From: Parastagonospora avenae f. sp. tritici 18332-5
Lineage: Eukaryota; Ascomycota; Dothideomycetes; Pleosporales; Phaeosphaeriaceae
Direction: 5' to 3'
Assembly (NCBI GenBank): GCA_022559985.1
Contig: JAFJTR010000036.1
Location: forward strand, 124,001-188,000
Length of the DNA: 64,000 nucleotides
The translations under genes and the position numbers were made by a program. Below the pieces are notes generated by a model. That model ran no database searches and was not told the origin of the DNA. It worked only from the letters and a program-made list of their open reading frames with translations. Below, in pieces: positions 35,055-46,643 of the stretch; position 1 is the stretch's first letter, and the number at the start of each line of letters is the position of its first letter.

Positions 35055-35630
35055 ATGTCGCCTTCACTGCCATGTATGTCGTCTGGTCGCCTCGTCCTGG
35101 GCTTTATGTAGAGACTAATGTCGAATAGACGCCGCCGACGTGGAGTCGCCGCTGAAGCCAGAAGAACTTCAGGTGCTGCGAGCGCAATATGAGAAGGAGG
35201 GAGAATATGTCGGTCTACAGACCAAGTTCAACTACGCATGGGTATGCAACTTCACGCGAAACTGCCCCGCGCACCACTTCCGTGCCTGTACTCACGTTAA
35301 TAGGGCCTCATAAAATCCAACTCCCGGCCCGACCAGCAAGAAGGCGTGCGGCTCCTTTCAGAAATCTTCCGCAATTCTCGCGAACGGCGGCGCGAATGTC
35401 TCTACTACCTCGCTCTCGGAAACTATAAGCTCGGAAACTATGCCGAGGCACGAAGATACAACGAGCTTTTGCTGGAGCTGGAGCCTGCCAACTTGCAAGC
35501 AGGCAGCTTGAAGGGCCTGATCGATGATAAGGTTGCAAAGGAGGGTCTCGTTGGAGCAGCTATTGTTGGAGGACTGGTTGTTGCGGCTGGTGTGGTGGGG
35601 AGCATGATGATGAGGACCAAGAAGCGGTAA
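35055..35630 (+). CDS. FIS1: Mitochondrial fission protein Fis1
   Basis: Three exons: 35055-35073, 35129-35241 and 35304-35630, 152 aa, as expected. The TPR-like helical bundle includes YEKEGEYVGLQTKFNYAWGL, GVRLLSEIFRNSRERRRECLYYLALGNYKLGNYAEARRYNE; the tail anchor (GAAIVGGLVVAAGVVGSMMM) ends in RTKKR, the usual basic cap for outer mitochondrial membrane and peroxisome targeting. It recruits the dynamin fission machinery. The 19-nt first exon follows from the GTATGT donor and in-frame YAADVESPLKPEEL. Confidence 0.95.
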
Positions 35631-36493
35631 TGATTTGAAGGCAGTTTTGAGAAATGCGGACGACTTGGATGAACATGGGAGTATTGTGAGGCTCCAGCAA
35701 GCGTAATGCATAGGCGTTGGTGGTTTTACCTTTAGCTAAGACTGTAGAAACTTCCGAGCGGTCTTTCTGTACATGCATATCAACGGACTCTTCTACGACC
35801 CTTTCACTCTTGCAGGCACCAGTATGTTCATCTATGACTGACTCCAGAAACTTGCTGTGACTGGCAACTCGTGCCGTGGATAGGTAAAGAAACAGATGGA
35901 ACACCGAAGAACGCCAGAGATATGTCGCCGAACAAACGAAGAGTCAAAGGCAAGACAGGCGCACGACAATCGGCTTCTATTGTCAAAAAGGCCAGCCTTG
36001 CACTTCCCCCATCTGAACACCTAACATTGCTATTTTTGATTTTCGATACTCGAAGGCGACTTTCTGCGACCAAGGAACGGTTATCTCAAAGCTCGGCCTC
36101 ATCCTTGGTGGGATAGTGGACCCTGACTCAGGCCCGCAACTTCGCGATCTACCCGCAACAACGTCACCGGTCTCGCGAGCAAGCTTCAAGACGCCAAACT
36201 TTGCCCCCAGTTTCACCACCTCCGACGACCACTTTTCCTTGCCCTAAAACTCCTCCAAGCATCCGCCCAAGTCATCCGCAACTACTCTAGTTGCGATTAG
36301 CCTTACCGGTCTATTGGTCGTCCCAGCGCAGCGCATGACAAGGTGCTGAGAGTGGTCGACTCCGCTGGGCTTACTTGCTGCGCCAACCCGTGATTCTATC
36401 GTCCCTGAGCCACACCTTCCTTACTCATCACCATACCTAGGCCATACCTACACAACTCCTATTCTCCACCTACACATCACCCCACCCACTACC
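35631..36493. other. Intergenic, RING gene promoter
   Basis: 3' UTR of Fis1 and upstream region of the RING gene; pyrimidine-rich near 36415-36490. No gene is supported. Confidence 0.5.
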
Positions 36494-38098
36494 ATGGACC
36501 GATCTAGCAATCCACCCGCGCCGGGCCAGACCCAGACGCCTGCCCACCGCGACATGATGTTCTGCCACGAATGTGCCGACGAATGGTATCGAGACGAAAA
36601 CGGCCTGACCTGTCCGGAATGCGGTTCAGACTTTACCGAGATCGTGAGTTGAAGCTACGCAACTTTGCTTCAGCTCGCCCCACCAGGCTGGACAAGGCGA
36701 AACCATATCGAATCCGCTAATACCGTCCAGATCGAAGACAGCAATGACCCACGAGACAGCGGCATGTTCGTCGACGAGGGCGACGACGATGAGTCGATGC
36801 CCGACCTTGAACGAGCGCGACACAACCCGTTCGCCAGCGAGGACCCAGACGAAGGAGATATCAGCAATCTGCACTTCACACAGACTGCGCCGGGAAGATT
36901 CAACGTCCAAGCGACCATAACGCGGTCCGTCTCGCCGCAGGAGTTCCGGGCCGCTGGTGGCATGGCGCCAAACTCGATAGGCGGCTTCATGTCTATGCTG
37001 AATGGGTTCGCAAGAGTCGCGGGACAAGCACAGGGCCAACAACAACGAGGTCAAGGTGAGGGTCTGTTCGGGCAGAGCCAGAACCAGTCTGCTTTCCAAG
37101 AGGGTCAGGGTCAAGGTGTGCCGGGACAACCTCGCGTCACTGCGTCAAGATTCACATATACGGGCGGAGCACGACTGTTTCCTCGGGATGCGAACAATCC
37201 AGAACCGCGGATGGAGCCGGTGGATGACATTACAAAGTATGTGACAGAATTTGGTCTTTAAAGAAAATGCTAATGTTGAAATAGCGTAGTCACTGGACTC
37301 ATGGCTGCACTGGGAGCTCCACCAGGTAGCCTTCACGCCGCTCACCATCATGCTGGTGGCGCCGAAGCACAGTTTGGAGGGGAACAGGATCGCGATGGCA
37401 ATGCACACCTGCACCCCGCCCACCCATTCCTCCAACTTTTCAGCTCCCTTGGCATGGTCGGGCCTGGCGGCAACATGGGTGACTTCGTGTACTCGCAAGA
37501 AGGACTCGACCGCATCGTCTCCCAGCTCATGGAACAAACGGCAACTTCGAACGCTCCCCCACCAGCCCAACCATCCGACATCGACAGCCTGCCACGGAAG
37601 AAGGTCGACGAAGAGATGCTTGGAGCGGAACACAAGGCAGAATGCAGTATATGCATGGACGAGGTCAACATTGGCGAAGAAGTTACTGTTCTGCCCTGTA
37701 AGCATTGGTTCCATCACCAGTGTGTCAGTGCATGGCTGGGAGAACACGACACATGCCCACATTGCCGGAAGAGCATCTCGAAGCATGACGAACAAGCGCA
37801 AGCGCAACAATCACAACAGTCACAACAGTCACAACAGTCACAACAGTCACAACAGTCGCAGCAACCGCAGACGTCGGGCCTCTCAGCAACGACCAACCCT
37901 GGAGCGCCGATAAACCGAACGAGATCCATGCCAGGCGCGTTCGATGTATCTGGCAGCGGAACACCTGGGGACCCCTTTGTCGTTGCAGGGGATAATGGAG
38001 CTGCCACTACTGGTGCCCAAGCGGAGGCCAACACGTCAACCGAAAATAACAGCATGACCGATCGGATACGCAGGGGTTTGTTTGGTCCTCAGCAATAG
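36494..38098 (+). CDS. RING-H2 E3 ubiquitin ligase with N-terminal zinc ribbon (RNF126-like)
   Basis: Three exons: 36494-36643, 36731-37236 and 37285-38098, 489 aa. The N-terminal zinc ribbon CHECADEW...CPECGSDF (about 24-47) binds clients or ubiquitin in RNF115/126-type ligases. The RING-H2 lies at about 338-380: CSICMDEVNIGEEVTVLPC, KHWFHHQCVSAWL, CPHCRKS, with all eight ligands present. A Gln-Gln-Ser repeat, encoded by a 9-bp CAACAGTCA-type array at about 37809-37860, follows the RING. It probably works in cytosolic protein quality control. An alternative donor within the last codons can join a downstream exon (separate entry). Confidence 0.92.
37809..37860 (+). repeat. 9-bp coding minisatellite (QQS repeat)
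   Basis: About six copies of a 9-bp CACAACAGT-type unit inside the RING gene encode repeated Gln-Gln-Ser. The unit is a multiple of three, so length changes keep frame. Confidence 0.8.
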
Positions 38099-38155
38099 GA
38101 GTAACATCCCATTCTTCTTGAGATTCAAGCTGACCCATCTGTGTTTCTTGATCAG

Positions 38156-38409
38156 GGCGAGATCGATTGCGCAGAAGTCGACAGCGAGCGAGAAACATGC
38201 GGCATAATCGCTCCTTTTCGGGACATGGTCGCTCACTCTCCGGTGCTGCTGAGTCTTCTGCGCCGGAAATTATGATCATCGCGACGGTTCGCCCGCTTTC
38301 TGGTCGCTTCAGACGTTCCTCGCACCTCAGTACTTCGTCGGTCTCGTCGGTGCCGGATGTCTATGATGAGGATGAGGACGAACGAATACGTGCACAGCCC
38401 CTTTCCTAG
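38156..38409 (+). CDS. Probable alternative terminal exon of the RING gene
   Basis: A donor GTTTGT at 38076, a CTGAC branch-like site and acceptor TGATCAG at 38155 would remove 80 nt and continue the RING frame through 254 nt to a stop at 38407-38409. The isoform would be about 566 aa. The added tail is Arg/Ser-rich (RRSRQRARNMRHNRSFSGHG) then acidic (DVYDEDEDERIR) and reads like genuine coding sequence. The donor is weak, which fits regulated use. If not spliced, this is 3' UTR. Confidence 0.45.
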
Positions 38410-38772
38410 CAAATCTCCCTTTTACGGCGTTCTTTTTCTTCGTGTTCCTTCGCACTTTCCCCCCATAGACCATAGCGACTTTCAGTTATGGACAGCATCT
38501 TCACGGCGTTTTGGGAGGAGTATTTATTTTGATCCCTTCGCCTTCGGACCAGATTAGTGGAGCGAAAATGGACGATTACACAATTTGCTCCTGCCAATAA
38601 ACATTGGAGATATTTTTGTTACTTTTTTTGCGTTTATGGTGCGTGATGCTGGTGCCTTGACAGGGCGAGCATGTCAAGAAGCTTTTTTATGTTAAGAAGA
38701 TGTGCTTTATCTACATGTTCTCTCTGTATTGTCTACGTCGGATTCTTGAGCCAGTAAGGTGACGCACAAATA
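38410..38772. other. Intergenic between convergent genes
   Basis: 3' ends of the RING and NmrA-like genes. Nothing else is seen. Confidence 0.5.
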
Positions 38773-39705
38773 CTACGCACTGAAAATTGCTTTATTCTCC
38801 TTCACCCAGTCTTCAAGACCCGTCACCGGCCTACCCGTATAAAGCTCAACATTATCCACTCCTTGCCTATAGTTGGGGAAAATCTCTCCATCGCCCTTGT
38901 CTCTGCCCATCGTCCCCAACACATCTACCATGTACCTGGCGGCGGGTTCCGGCATGCCCAATCCAACGTACCTCTGATATCCCTCTTCGCGCCCCAGCGT
39001 CGTAATCTCCAAATCTTTGCCCAGCACCCGCCCAATCTTGACAGTGCTGTCGTATATGGACAGAATCTCGGGTCCGTAGAGGTACACCTTGTTCTGGTCC
39101 TTGCGCGGGCCTGACACGAGTATAGTGCCAGCCACGCAACCAATATCACCGGGCGCGATATTATCCTGCATGAACCCGCCGCCGTACAATACCGCATTAC
39201 CACTGACGATGCCAGCCTTGTCGGACAGCAAATTCGTCACGAAGCAGCCTGGCCGCACAGCGACGTAGTTGTCCGCGCCAAACACGTCGTCCAGGTTCGC
39301 TTCGACCTGCGCATGCGCATATGGGATTAATTCCGCGGGGGGAATATCCCGCAATGCTTGCTTTGTGGGGATAGTGAAGCTACTCAAGAAGACGACAAAT
39401 TCTACGCCGCCGGCTTTCAACGCCTCGATGGCAGCCCGCATGTGGTCAGATGCGCCGTGCACCAGGTATATGAAAGCGCGTCGAGCGCGAGAAGTCTTGA
39501 CGGCTTGGATGACAGTCTCGGGCTTTTGGAGGTCGGCTTGGACTCTGTGGAAGGCGGCTGAGTCCTGCGCTTCTTGTGCGAGGCCGGGGATGTTCTTGCA
39601 GGTGTCTCGCATCGCCAGCCAGACCTTGGCACCTTGCTCCGCAGCCGTACGTGCAGCGATAGATCCCACTTGACCTGTTGGGCCGAAAATGATGACTGAG
39701 GACAT
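38773..39705 (-). CDS. NmrA-like NAD(P)-binding oxidoreductase
   Basis: Single exon, 310 aa from the ATG opening MSSVIIFGPTGQVG; 26 in-frame residues upstream lack the fold. The Rossmann glycine motif GPTGQVG is at 8-14. The strand/helix order, with RRAFIYLVHG and VEFVVFLSSFTI replacing the SDR YxxxK motif, is typical of NmrA/HSCARG and quinone-reductase-like atypical SDRs. VRPGCFVTNLL and the DIGCVAGTILV segment (usually DI/DIA..A) also fit. The family senses redox through NADP(H) or reduces quinones; which applies here is unknown. Confidence 0.85.
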   Translation of the reverse strand: MSSVIIFGPTGQVGSIAARTAAEQGAKVWLAMRDTCKNIPGLAQEAQDSAAFHRVQADLQKPETVIQAVKTSRARRAFIYLVHGASDHMRAAIEALKAGGVEFVVFLSSFTIPTKQALRDIPPAELIPYAHAQVEANLDDVFGADNYVAVRPGCFVTNLLSDKAGIVSGNAVLYGGGFMQDNIAPGDIGCVAGTILVSGPRKDQNKVYLYGPEILSIYDSTVKIGRVLGKDLEITTLGREEGYQRYVGLGMPEPAARYMVDVLGTMGRDKGDGEIFPNYRQGVDNVELYTGRPVTGLEDWVKENKAIFSA

Positions 39706-42128
39706 CGTGGTACCAGAGCGTGTTATTCGAGATAGCGAGGTAGAATGTTGTGGCGAAGGCTCGGCAGCTGGGAGGCTGCACACGTGGTGAAAAGCTGAAG
39801 GCAGCGTTCAAATACCAGCTTCTGAAATCTCAGGTAATACATTGCTCCCGTTTATATGCTCACTTAACTCGACTTCTTACCCCGCCTTACGTAAGGCACG
39901 ATCCAGTCTTGTTTCAACTTCTTTGGAGATATCGGTATTATCGGAAACAAGATGAAGGGAGTTAACGATGGTATTTGCTATAGTCCGGACACTGAGCGCG
40001 GAATGCACAAATACTGGCAGCTGGACCACGGTAGATGTACAGGATTGCAGATAGCAGTAAGTTTCACACATGTCGAATGAGATGCAATAATGCATATTAT
40101 AGCGGGATGTCTTTCTTAGCCAGTGCTGTGGGGATTGTACTGGAGATGTAGTGATGTTGAATCTTGAAATAAACAACGGCCAAGTGGGCAATGCGACAAT
40201 TAGGCACGAGAGACAATCGGGCACGGAAGACACTTGGGCATGCGATGTTGCTGCACTGAAGGTGATGTTGATATCGGTCCGCCTGCACGCGATGAGTCTT
40301 TTCTTCCGTGCTCTTCTGCTCTAAGGTTGACAGTTCAAGTGCGAGCATCCCTCGACGTCAGGCATGGTGATATGAGATTACCAGATTGTGTGGCTTCTTC
40401 GCTGCCCTGGATTGTCCATGTTCATCGCTGCTCCTCTTGCTTTGCCCATTTTATCGTCTTATGTGTCTGAACGTGTTTTCCCTCTTTCACCTGAGGGCAA
40501 TGCATTGCACAACGGACAAACTTACGCACATACGCAAAGAGTCTTGCGACTTCGATGTAAAGAACGTCTCTGGTGCTGGTGGATCTGTACAAGAGAGATA
40601 TATACCACGCAGTTAGTGCACTTCCCATCAAACTCATCACATGCATACTCCAAGTAACAGCGACAGCGACAGCCTGAGTTCGATTCCTTTCCCCTTCCTC
40701 TCCCCATTTTTTTTCTTTTTAGGACTTGGATTGTGATGAAATTGACGTGAATGAAAAGGCAAAGAAATACAGAGTAGTTGTACTGAGGGCACTTTACCTA
40801 TAGCAGTATAGCTTCAAGACTGTACATAGTCAAGACTCGTCCTCGCAGTTCAGCTATTGTATAGCCTTGTCTATACCAGTCATGTTAAGGCGGAGCTATC
40901 GGTCAGATCAATGGATACAGGAGAACGCGATTTACAGGAGGCAGGACGTGCTCCAACAGTAGCGCGATGACAATGTCGTGCTACTGCACGTGATCTCGGG
41001 ATGGCGCAACACTGCAAGCCACTTCATTTCCCACGATCTCCGCCATCGAGGTCGCTTCACTTTCGGCGTTTTCACGTGCACTACCCCTCGGCGAGGTCAG
41101 CGAGTCACCAGAGCAACAGAAAAACTTTGACGAGCTGGAGGAGGGGTCGTGGACAGTTTGCGATCTGATGTGCGATATGGCGGTGGAGATGTGGCTAGCG
41201 CTAGAGGACGGGTCGACGGTTATGCATGCAGGGATTCGGGTTGGACAGGTATGGCGGCTCTGGGGTGCATGGGCGGTGAAGAGATTTGCTCTGCTTTGCT
41301 AGATGACGACAACAGCGTGAACGCGTTGAAGATGCAATGAGCATATGGCGTGATCTACGCCATGTGACGATGGTGGCAGTATGCGGTACCTGAGGGTTGC
41401 TGTCCACGTCGATGGATGAGGTGAGGTGCAGTGAAGCTTGACGTGTCCGAGCGCGACACCGCGACCGACATTGGCGACAGGAAAAAAAGCGGAGAAGGAT
41501 GCCACTCACCCTGTACAACGCATCAACCGACTCGGCCCTCAGCCCTGCATAATCGCCATTCATCACCATCTGTCATGATGGCAAGACTCTTTGCAGCGAG
41601 TCGTGTTTCAGGCTCGCCCTGCTGTCGAGGAGAGGCCTTGTTCGCAAGGCGCGTGGGAGGTCGCTTCGAGCCAGATGCGACGATATAGCAGCAGGAGCAG
41701 ATCAATTGGCACACGCCGAGTCCGTCACTATATGTACCCGCCAGCGCGCGCGCGTATCCGTGCTCAAGCTTCATCATCCCATCCCATCCCATTTCGCCCG
41801 GGTTGACGTTGTGCACGTTGGCAGCAGCACAGTAACACGACACCTGCGCAAAGCCATCCAAAAACACTTAATACCAGCACCCCCAAGGCGCCCCAGCTGC
41901 TCACTTCTTCTCCCAATTCATACACACCAACAGCTTGCGGCAGTTCAACCGGACAATCGTCTCCACATCCCAACGCAACGTGCACCCCTGCAATTGGTCC
42001 GAGGCGTAGACCAGCGACCGACGTGGTTGTGCTTCCGTACATAAAAACTGTCGAGTACTTGACCGCTCTCGTCGCCGTGTGCAAGGCGCTCGAATCACTG
42101 ATAACGCAATTTTTTCATTCGTCGAATC
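39706..42128. other. Intergenic, 2.4 kb without a supported gene
   Basis: Divergent promoters of the NmrA-like and coiled-coil genes. Many small frames on both strands overlap one another and none has a domain. A (CG)n-like GCGCGCGCG run occurs near 41745-41753. Confidence 0.5.
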
Positions 42129-45100
42129 ATGCCTAGCTTTGGGCGCAAACAGAGCTATGAGTAAGTTTGTCCCGCTGCCACTCTTTGCTGCTTTTCTTTT
42201 CTCCCGAGCTTGTACTTTGCCAAACACAAACTTTTTTTGTAACGACTCAGCCTTTTCAGTTGAGAGGTGTTTACGACTTACGAACGAACGCTTTGGTGAG
42301 AAGCTCTTTACTTCCTTTGTTAGCAGAGAAGACAATTCTGCTTTTGACGTTGCAATTTCTGTCAAACATTTTATTGTTGCAGTCATTGGCTCTTACCTGC
42401 ACATGGAGCCCGCTTGCTGCCGCTGTCTCACCCCATTGGACGATCGCTAACCACCTCTCTCAGTGTCTCAAGCAAAGAGCAGAAGCAGATCCTCGCCGAC
42501 ATCCAGTCGGGATCTCAGAAATTCGGTCGCCGCCTAACACGACGACCTTCGCAGAAACCACCACACAGCGGAGGAGATCTGCTCGTTCCCGTTACAGTAA
42601 CCGGTGAAGCAGCTGAGCAACAGGACCGACGAGGACGCAAATCCACGAGTTCACAGCGCCCGGGTCTTCCCAAGCGCACCAGCAGCATGAAGCGAGCGTA
42701 CAACTACTTCTTCGGGGCTGGCCACCCAGAACCGGTCCCGTCCATGCCCACCGCGCCCGTCACAACCACAGACACCACAGCGCCGAGCAAGGTCGACGAG
42801 GCTCCGCGCGAGAATGGTATCGATACCCCGCCCGACACGCCACATGAGGCGAGCATTCCTGGAGGAGAGGACCGAATTGGTATGTATAAGCTCTTTTCCC
42901 CTCCAACTCCCAATAACACCCATGTAGCACGTTCGTCTAGCCCTTATCTTCCATACCACGTAGCTCCTCAGTACGTGCCTGCCTCGGCTTTACTAACCCG
43001 TCGCTCGCCAGCTCCCTCTACCGAGCCGCCGTCTCCCTCCGACGACGACACTCTCGAAGTGAAGATCGAGAAGCTGCAGAAGAGGCTGGCGCATACCGAG
43101 GCCCAGCTGTCCGAGGCACAAACCGTCGCACAGTCCCAGGACCAACATGTCAAGGTGTTGGAGGAAGACTACAGGGAGCGTGAGAAGGGCTTCGAAGAGC
43201 GCGAGGCCACCCTACAACAGGACAAGAAGGAGCTCGAGGAGCACATGGTCAGCGTCGTCGTGCAACAAGTACGCGAGGCCAAGCTCAAGGAGCGCAACAC
43301 CGTACAGGAAGAGTGGCAGGGCCGCGTTGATGAGCTTCAGGCGGAGATCGATGCTCTGAAGGCTGAGATCCAGGAGCTGAAGCAGACCATCCAGAGCCTC
43401 GAGGGCGGCAAGACCAGCGAAGACTCTATCCCCCGCGCCGAGCACGAACAGCTCTCTGCCGACAAGTCCAACGTCGAGCAGGAGTTGGCTGCCGCCAAGG
43501 ACGATCTTGAGAAGCTCACCGCAGCCCACGCCGAGAAGGAGGCTTCGCTGTCAAAGGCCCACGCCACCATCGAGGGTCTCCAGGCCGAGAACGAGACCAC
43601 CCGATCGGCCGCTACGGATGCCGATGCCAAGGACGATAAGATCGCTGTCCTCATGTCTGAGATCACCGCCCTCAAGTCACAAATTGATGACCTGCAAAAG
43701 CAACACGAGGAGGAGACTGCTGCCCGTGGCAATCAAATCACCGAGCTCGAGCAGTCCCACTCCGCTACCAAGGAGGAGGCCGAGGGTCTCCGTGGCACCA
43801 TTGCCGAGCTCAAGCAGACTCACACCACTGAGGCAGAGGGTCTCCGCGCCCAGATCACCGAACTCTCATCCGGATCCACCGATGCTTCTTCCAAGGTATC
43901 GGAGCTCCAGACCGAGTTGGATCAAGCGAAGGAGCAGCTCGAGGCTGCCAAGGCAGAGCTCGCAACCAAGTCTGAGGAGCACAGTGCTGCCGTCGCTGAG
44001 GCGTCGAAGGCGACTGAGTCCTCCAAGGGCGAGGTCGACAGCTTGAAGGCCGAGATCGCCGATTTACAGGAGAAGCTCAAGTCTGCTGACTCTGCCAACG
44101 GCGATGCTGAGGGTCTTCGTAGCCAGATCACCGAGCTCGAGAAGTCATTGAAGGACGCTCAAGACTCTCTGGCCGCTAAGACCGCTGAGCTCGAGACCGT
44201 CACTGCCGAGAAGGATGCCGCTGTCAAGGCCGCCGAGGAGGCGAGGAGCAACGTCGACGCTCTTACCACAAAGATTGCCGACTTGGAAACCGAGCTTGAG
44301 GGTGCCAAGAGCACTGCCAGCTCCGCATCCGAGGAGTCTGCCGCCAAGGTCGCTGAGCTTGAGGCGTCGCTGAAGGAAGCAAAGGATGGCCTTGCTGCTA
44401 AGGACTCCGAATTGGAGTCCGCAAAGGGCGCGGTATCGAACGCTTCCGAGTCATCCGCTGCTAAGATTACTGAGCTCGAGAAGGACCTCGCTGCCGCAAA
44501 AGAGGAGGCTGAGAAGGCCACTTCTTCCTCAAAGGAGGAGGTCGAGGCTCTTCAGGGCAAGATCACTGGTCTTGAAACCGAACTCGCATCTGCAAAGTCG
44601 GACCTTGAGACTGCTCAGAAAGACGTTGCTGCCGCTAAGGACGCAGCGGAGGGTGACTCCAAGGGTCTCCAAACCAAGGTCGCCGAGTTGGAGCAGGCAC
44701 TCGCTGATGCGAAGGCGGAGACCACAAAGGCTTCTGAGTCCGCAAAGGAGGAGACTGCCACCTTTCAGAGCAAGATCACCGAGCTCGAGGCTTCGCTCGC
44801 CACCGCACAGCAAGAGGCTGCTTCTGCCAAGGATGAGTCCAGCAAGGCCGTTGAGTCTGTGAAGGGCGATGCGGAGGGTCTTCAGGCAAAGATCACTGAG
44901 CTTGAGTCATCCCTCGCATCCGCCAAGACTGATCTCGAGACTGCCCAGAAGGAAGCCACTGCTGCTAAGGAGGAGTCTGTTAAGGCTACCGAGTCTGCGT
45001 CAGGAGAGGCTGAGGGTCTTAAGAACCAGATTGCTGAGCTCGAGGCTTCTCTCAAGGCCAAGGACACCGAGGTTGAGGAGGCCAAGAAGGCTGGCGAGGC

Positions 45101-46643
45101 GGCAAAGGGCGACACTGATGAGCTCTCTGCCAAGATTGCCACCCTTGAGGCTTCTCTGAAGGAATCCAACACCAAGGCTGAAGAATCCGAAGCTAAGCTT
45201 GCCGAAGCTGTCCAGACTGCCGAATCTTCTAAGACCCAGACCGGCGACCTCACTACTAAGATCGAGGCACTTGAGAAGGAATTGGCTGATGCTAAGGCTG
45301 ATGCAGGCAAGGTTGCCGAGCTTGAGGCTTCTCTCAAGGAGGCTACCAGCAAGCTCGAAGCCAAGGACGCTGAGCACTCAGAAGCCCTTCTTGTTGCCAA
45401 GTCGTCAAGCGGCGAGGCTGAGGCGAAGGTCGCTACTCTCGAGAAGGACCTCGCCGCCAAGGCCTCTGAGCACGACTCTGTCAAGGAGCAGCTCACCAGC
45501 GCCGAGGAGGCGAAGTCCGCTGCCGAGAAGGCTCTTGCCGAGCTCAAGGAGTCCGCTTCCGGACACGAGGATGCCATCAAGGTCGCGGAGGCGTCTCACG
45601 CAGAGACCAAGACTTCTCTTTCCACCGCTCAGTCTGAGCTCGAGGAGTTGAAGAAGTCCAAGGCTGCTCTTGACGAGGAACTCGAGGCCGCCAAGAAGGC
45701 TCACTCCGAAGCTGAGGAGAAGGCCGCCAGCGTTGCATCTGCATCTGGTTCTCACGAGGAGAAGGTCAAGGATCTCCAGACTCAGCTCGAGAAGGCCACC
45801 GCCGACCACGAGGAGACCAAGGCTGCGAAGGAGACTGTCGAGAAGGACCTCGCTGCCGCCAAGGAGGATGGCAGCAAGGTCGCTGATTTGCAGGCTCAGC
45901 TCGAGAAGGCCAACGCCGACCTCGAGGCCGCAAAGAAGGCCGAATCTGAACTCGCAGAGGCAAAGGCTAAGCTCGCGACCACAGAGGAGGAGCTCAAGGC
46001 ATCCAAGCAATCCGCTGAAGAGGCTGAGACTCTGAAGACTGAGATCGCTGAACTCAAGGCTTCGTCCGAGAAGACCGCTTCCGAGAAGGCGGAGCTTGAC
46101 ACCAAGATCGCTGACCTTGAGTCCAAGCTCACTGAGTCTTCCAAGGCGTCTGAAGAGCTCAAGGCCCTTGAGGCTTCCAAGGCCGACGTCGACACCCAGT
46201 TGAAGTCCGCCCAGGAGTCTCTCAGCAAGGCCGAGGAGGACTCCGCCGCGCTCAAGAAGCAGCTCGACGACGTCACCGCCGAGACCGAGACACTGAAGAA
46301 GGACCTTGCAGACGCAAAGGCTGCTCCCAAGGAGGAAGTCAAGGTTGTCGAGAAGGAGCCTGAGGTCGAGAAGGTTATCGAGAAGGAAGTCGAGGCCGTC
46401 AAGGAGCCCGAGGTCGCTGCCCCCGTCGAGGAAGTCAAGGCTGCTGAGCCAGTTGTTGAGGCACCGAAGGAAGAGGTCAAGGAGAAGACTCCCGCCCCTG
46501 CCGTCGAGGAAGCCACACCTGAAGTCAAGGAAGACGACGCCGAAGCCGCCGAAGAAGACCCCAAGACGCCCACTGACTCGACGCCTAGCACGCCGACTAC
46601 CGCCAATGCGAATAAGAAGAAGAAGAAGAAGGGCAAGAAATAG
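42129..46643 (+). CDS. Giant Ala/Lys/Glu coiled-coil protein with poly-Lys C-terminus
   Basis: Two exons, 42129-42160 and 42464-46643, about 1403 aa. The 303-nt intron follows MPSFGRKQSYD; the joined VSSKEQKQILADIQSGSQKFGRRL looks conserved. A Ser/Pro-rich head (to about 220) precedes roughly 1050 residues of near-continuous coiled coil with repeated patterns such as ITELE, KAEIADL, SLKEA and AAKEE. The tail is Val/Glu/Pro-rich (EVEKVIEKEVEAVKEPE) and ends in NANKKKKKKGKK. Automatic names such as M-protein-repeat reflect only composition. It could be a scaffold at the cytoskeleton, septum or nucleus; I do not claim which. A possible extra in-frame intron at 42880-42927 is listed below. Confidence 0.85.
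42880..42927 (+). other. Optional 48-nt in-frame intron
   Basis: GTATGT...AATAAC...TGTAG inside the coiled-coil gene. Removal or retention both keep the reading frame, changing the protein by 16 residues. Confidence 0.45.

Noticed and set aside
37809..37860. Short regular array as a CRISPR-like repeat
   Set aside because: Continuous 9-bp units without spacers inside a coding exon; it encodes QQS repeats.
40790..40880. Inverted-repeat-like sequence around TATAGC motifs
   Set aside because: Arms match imperfectly and only over a few bases; not distinguishable from chance.
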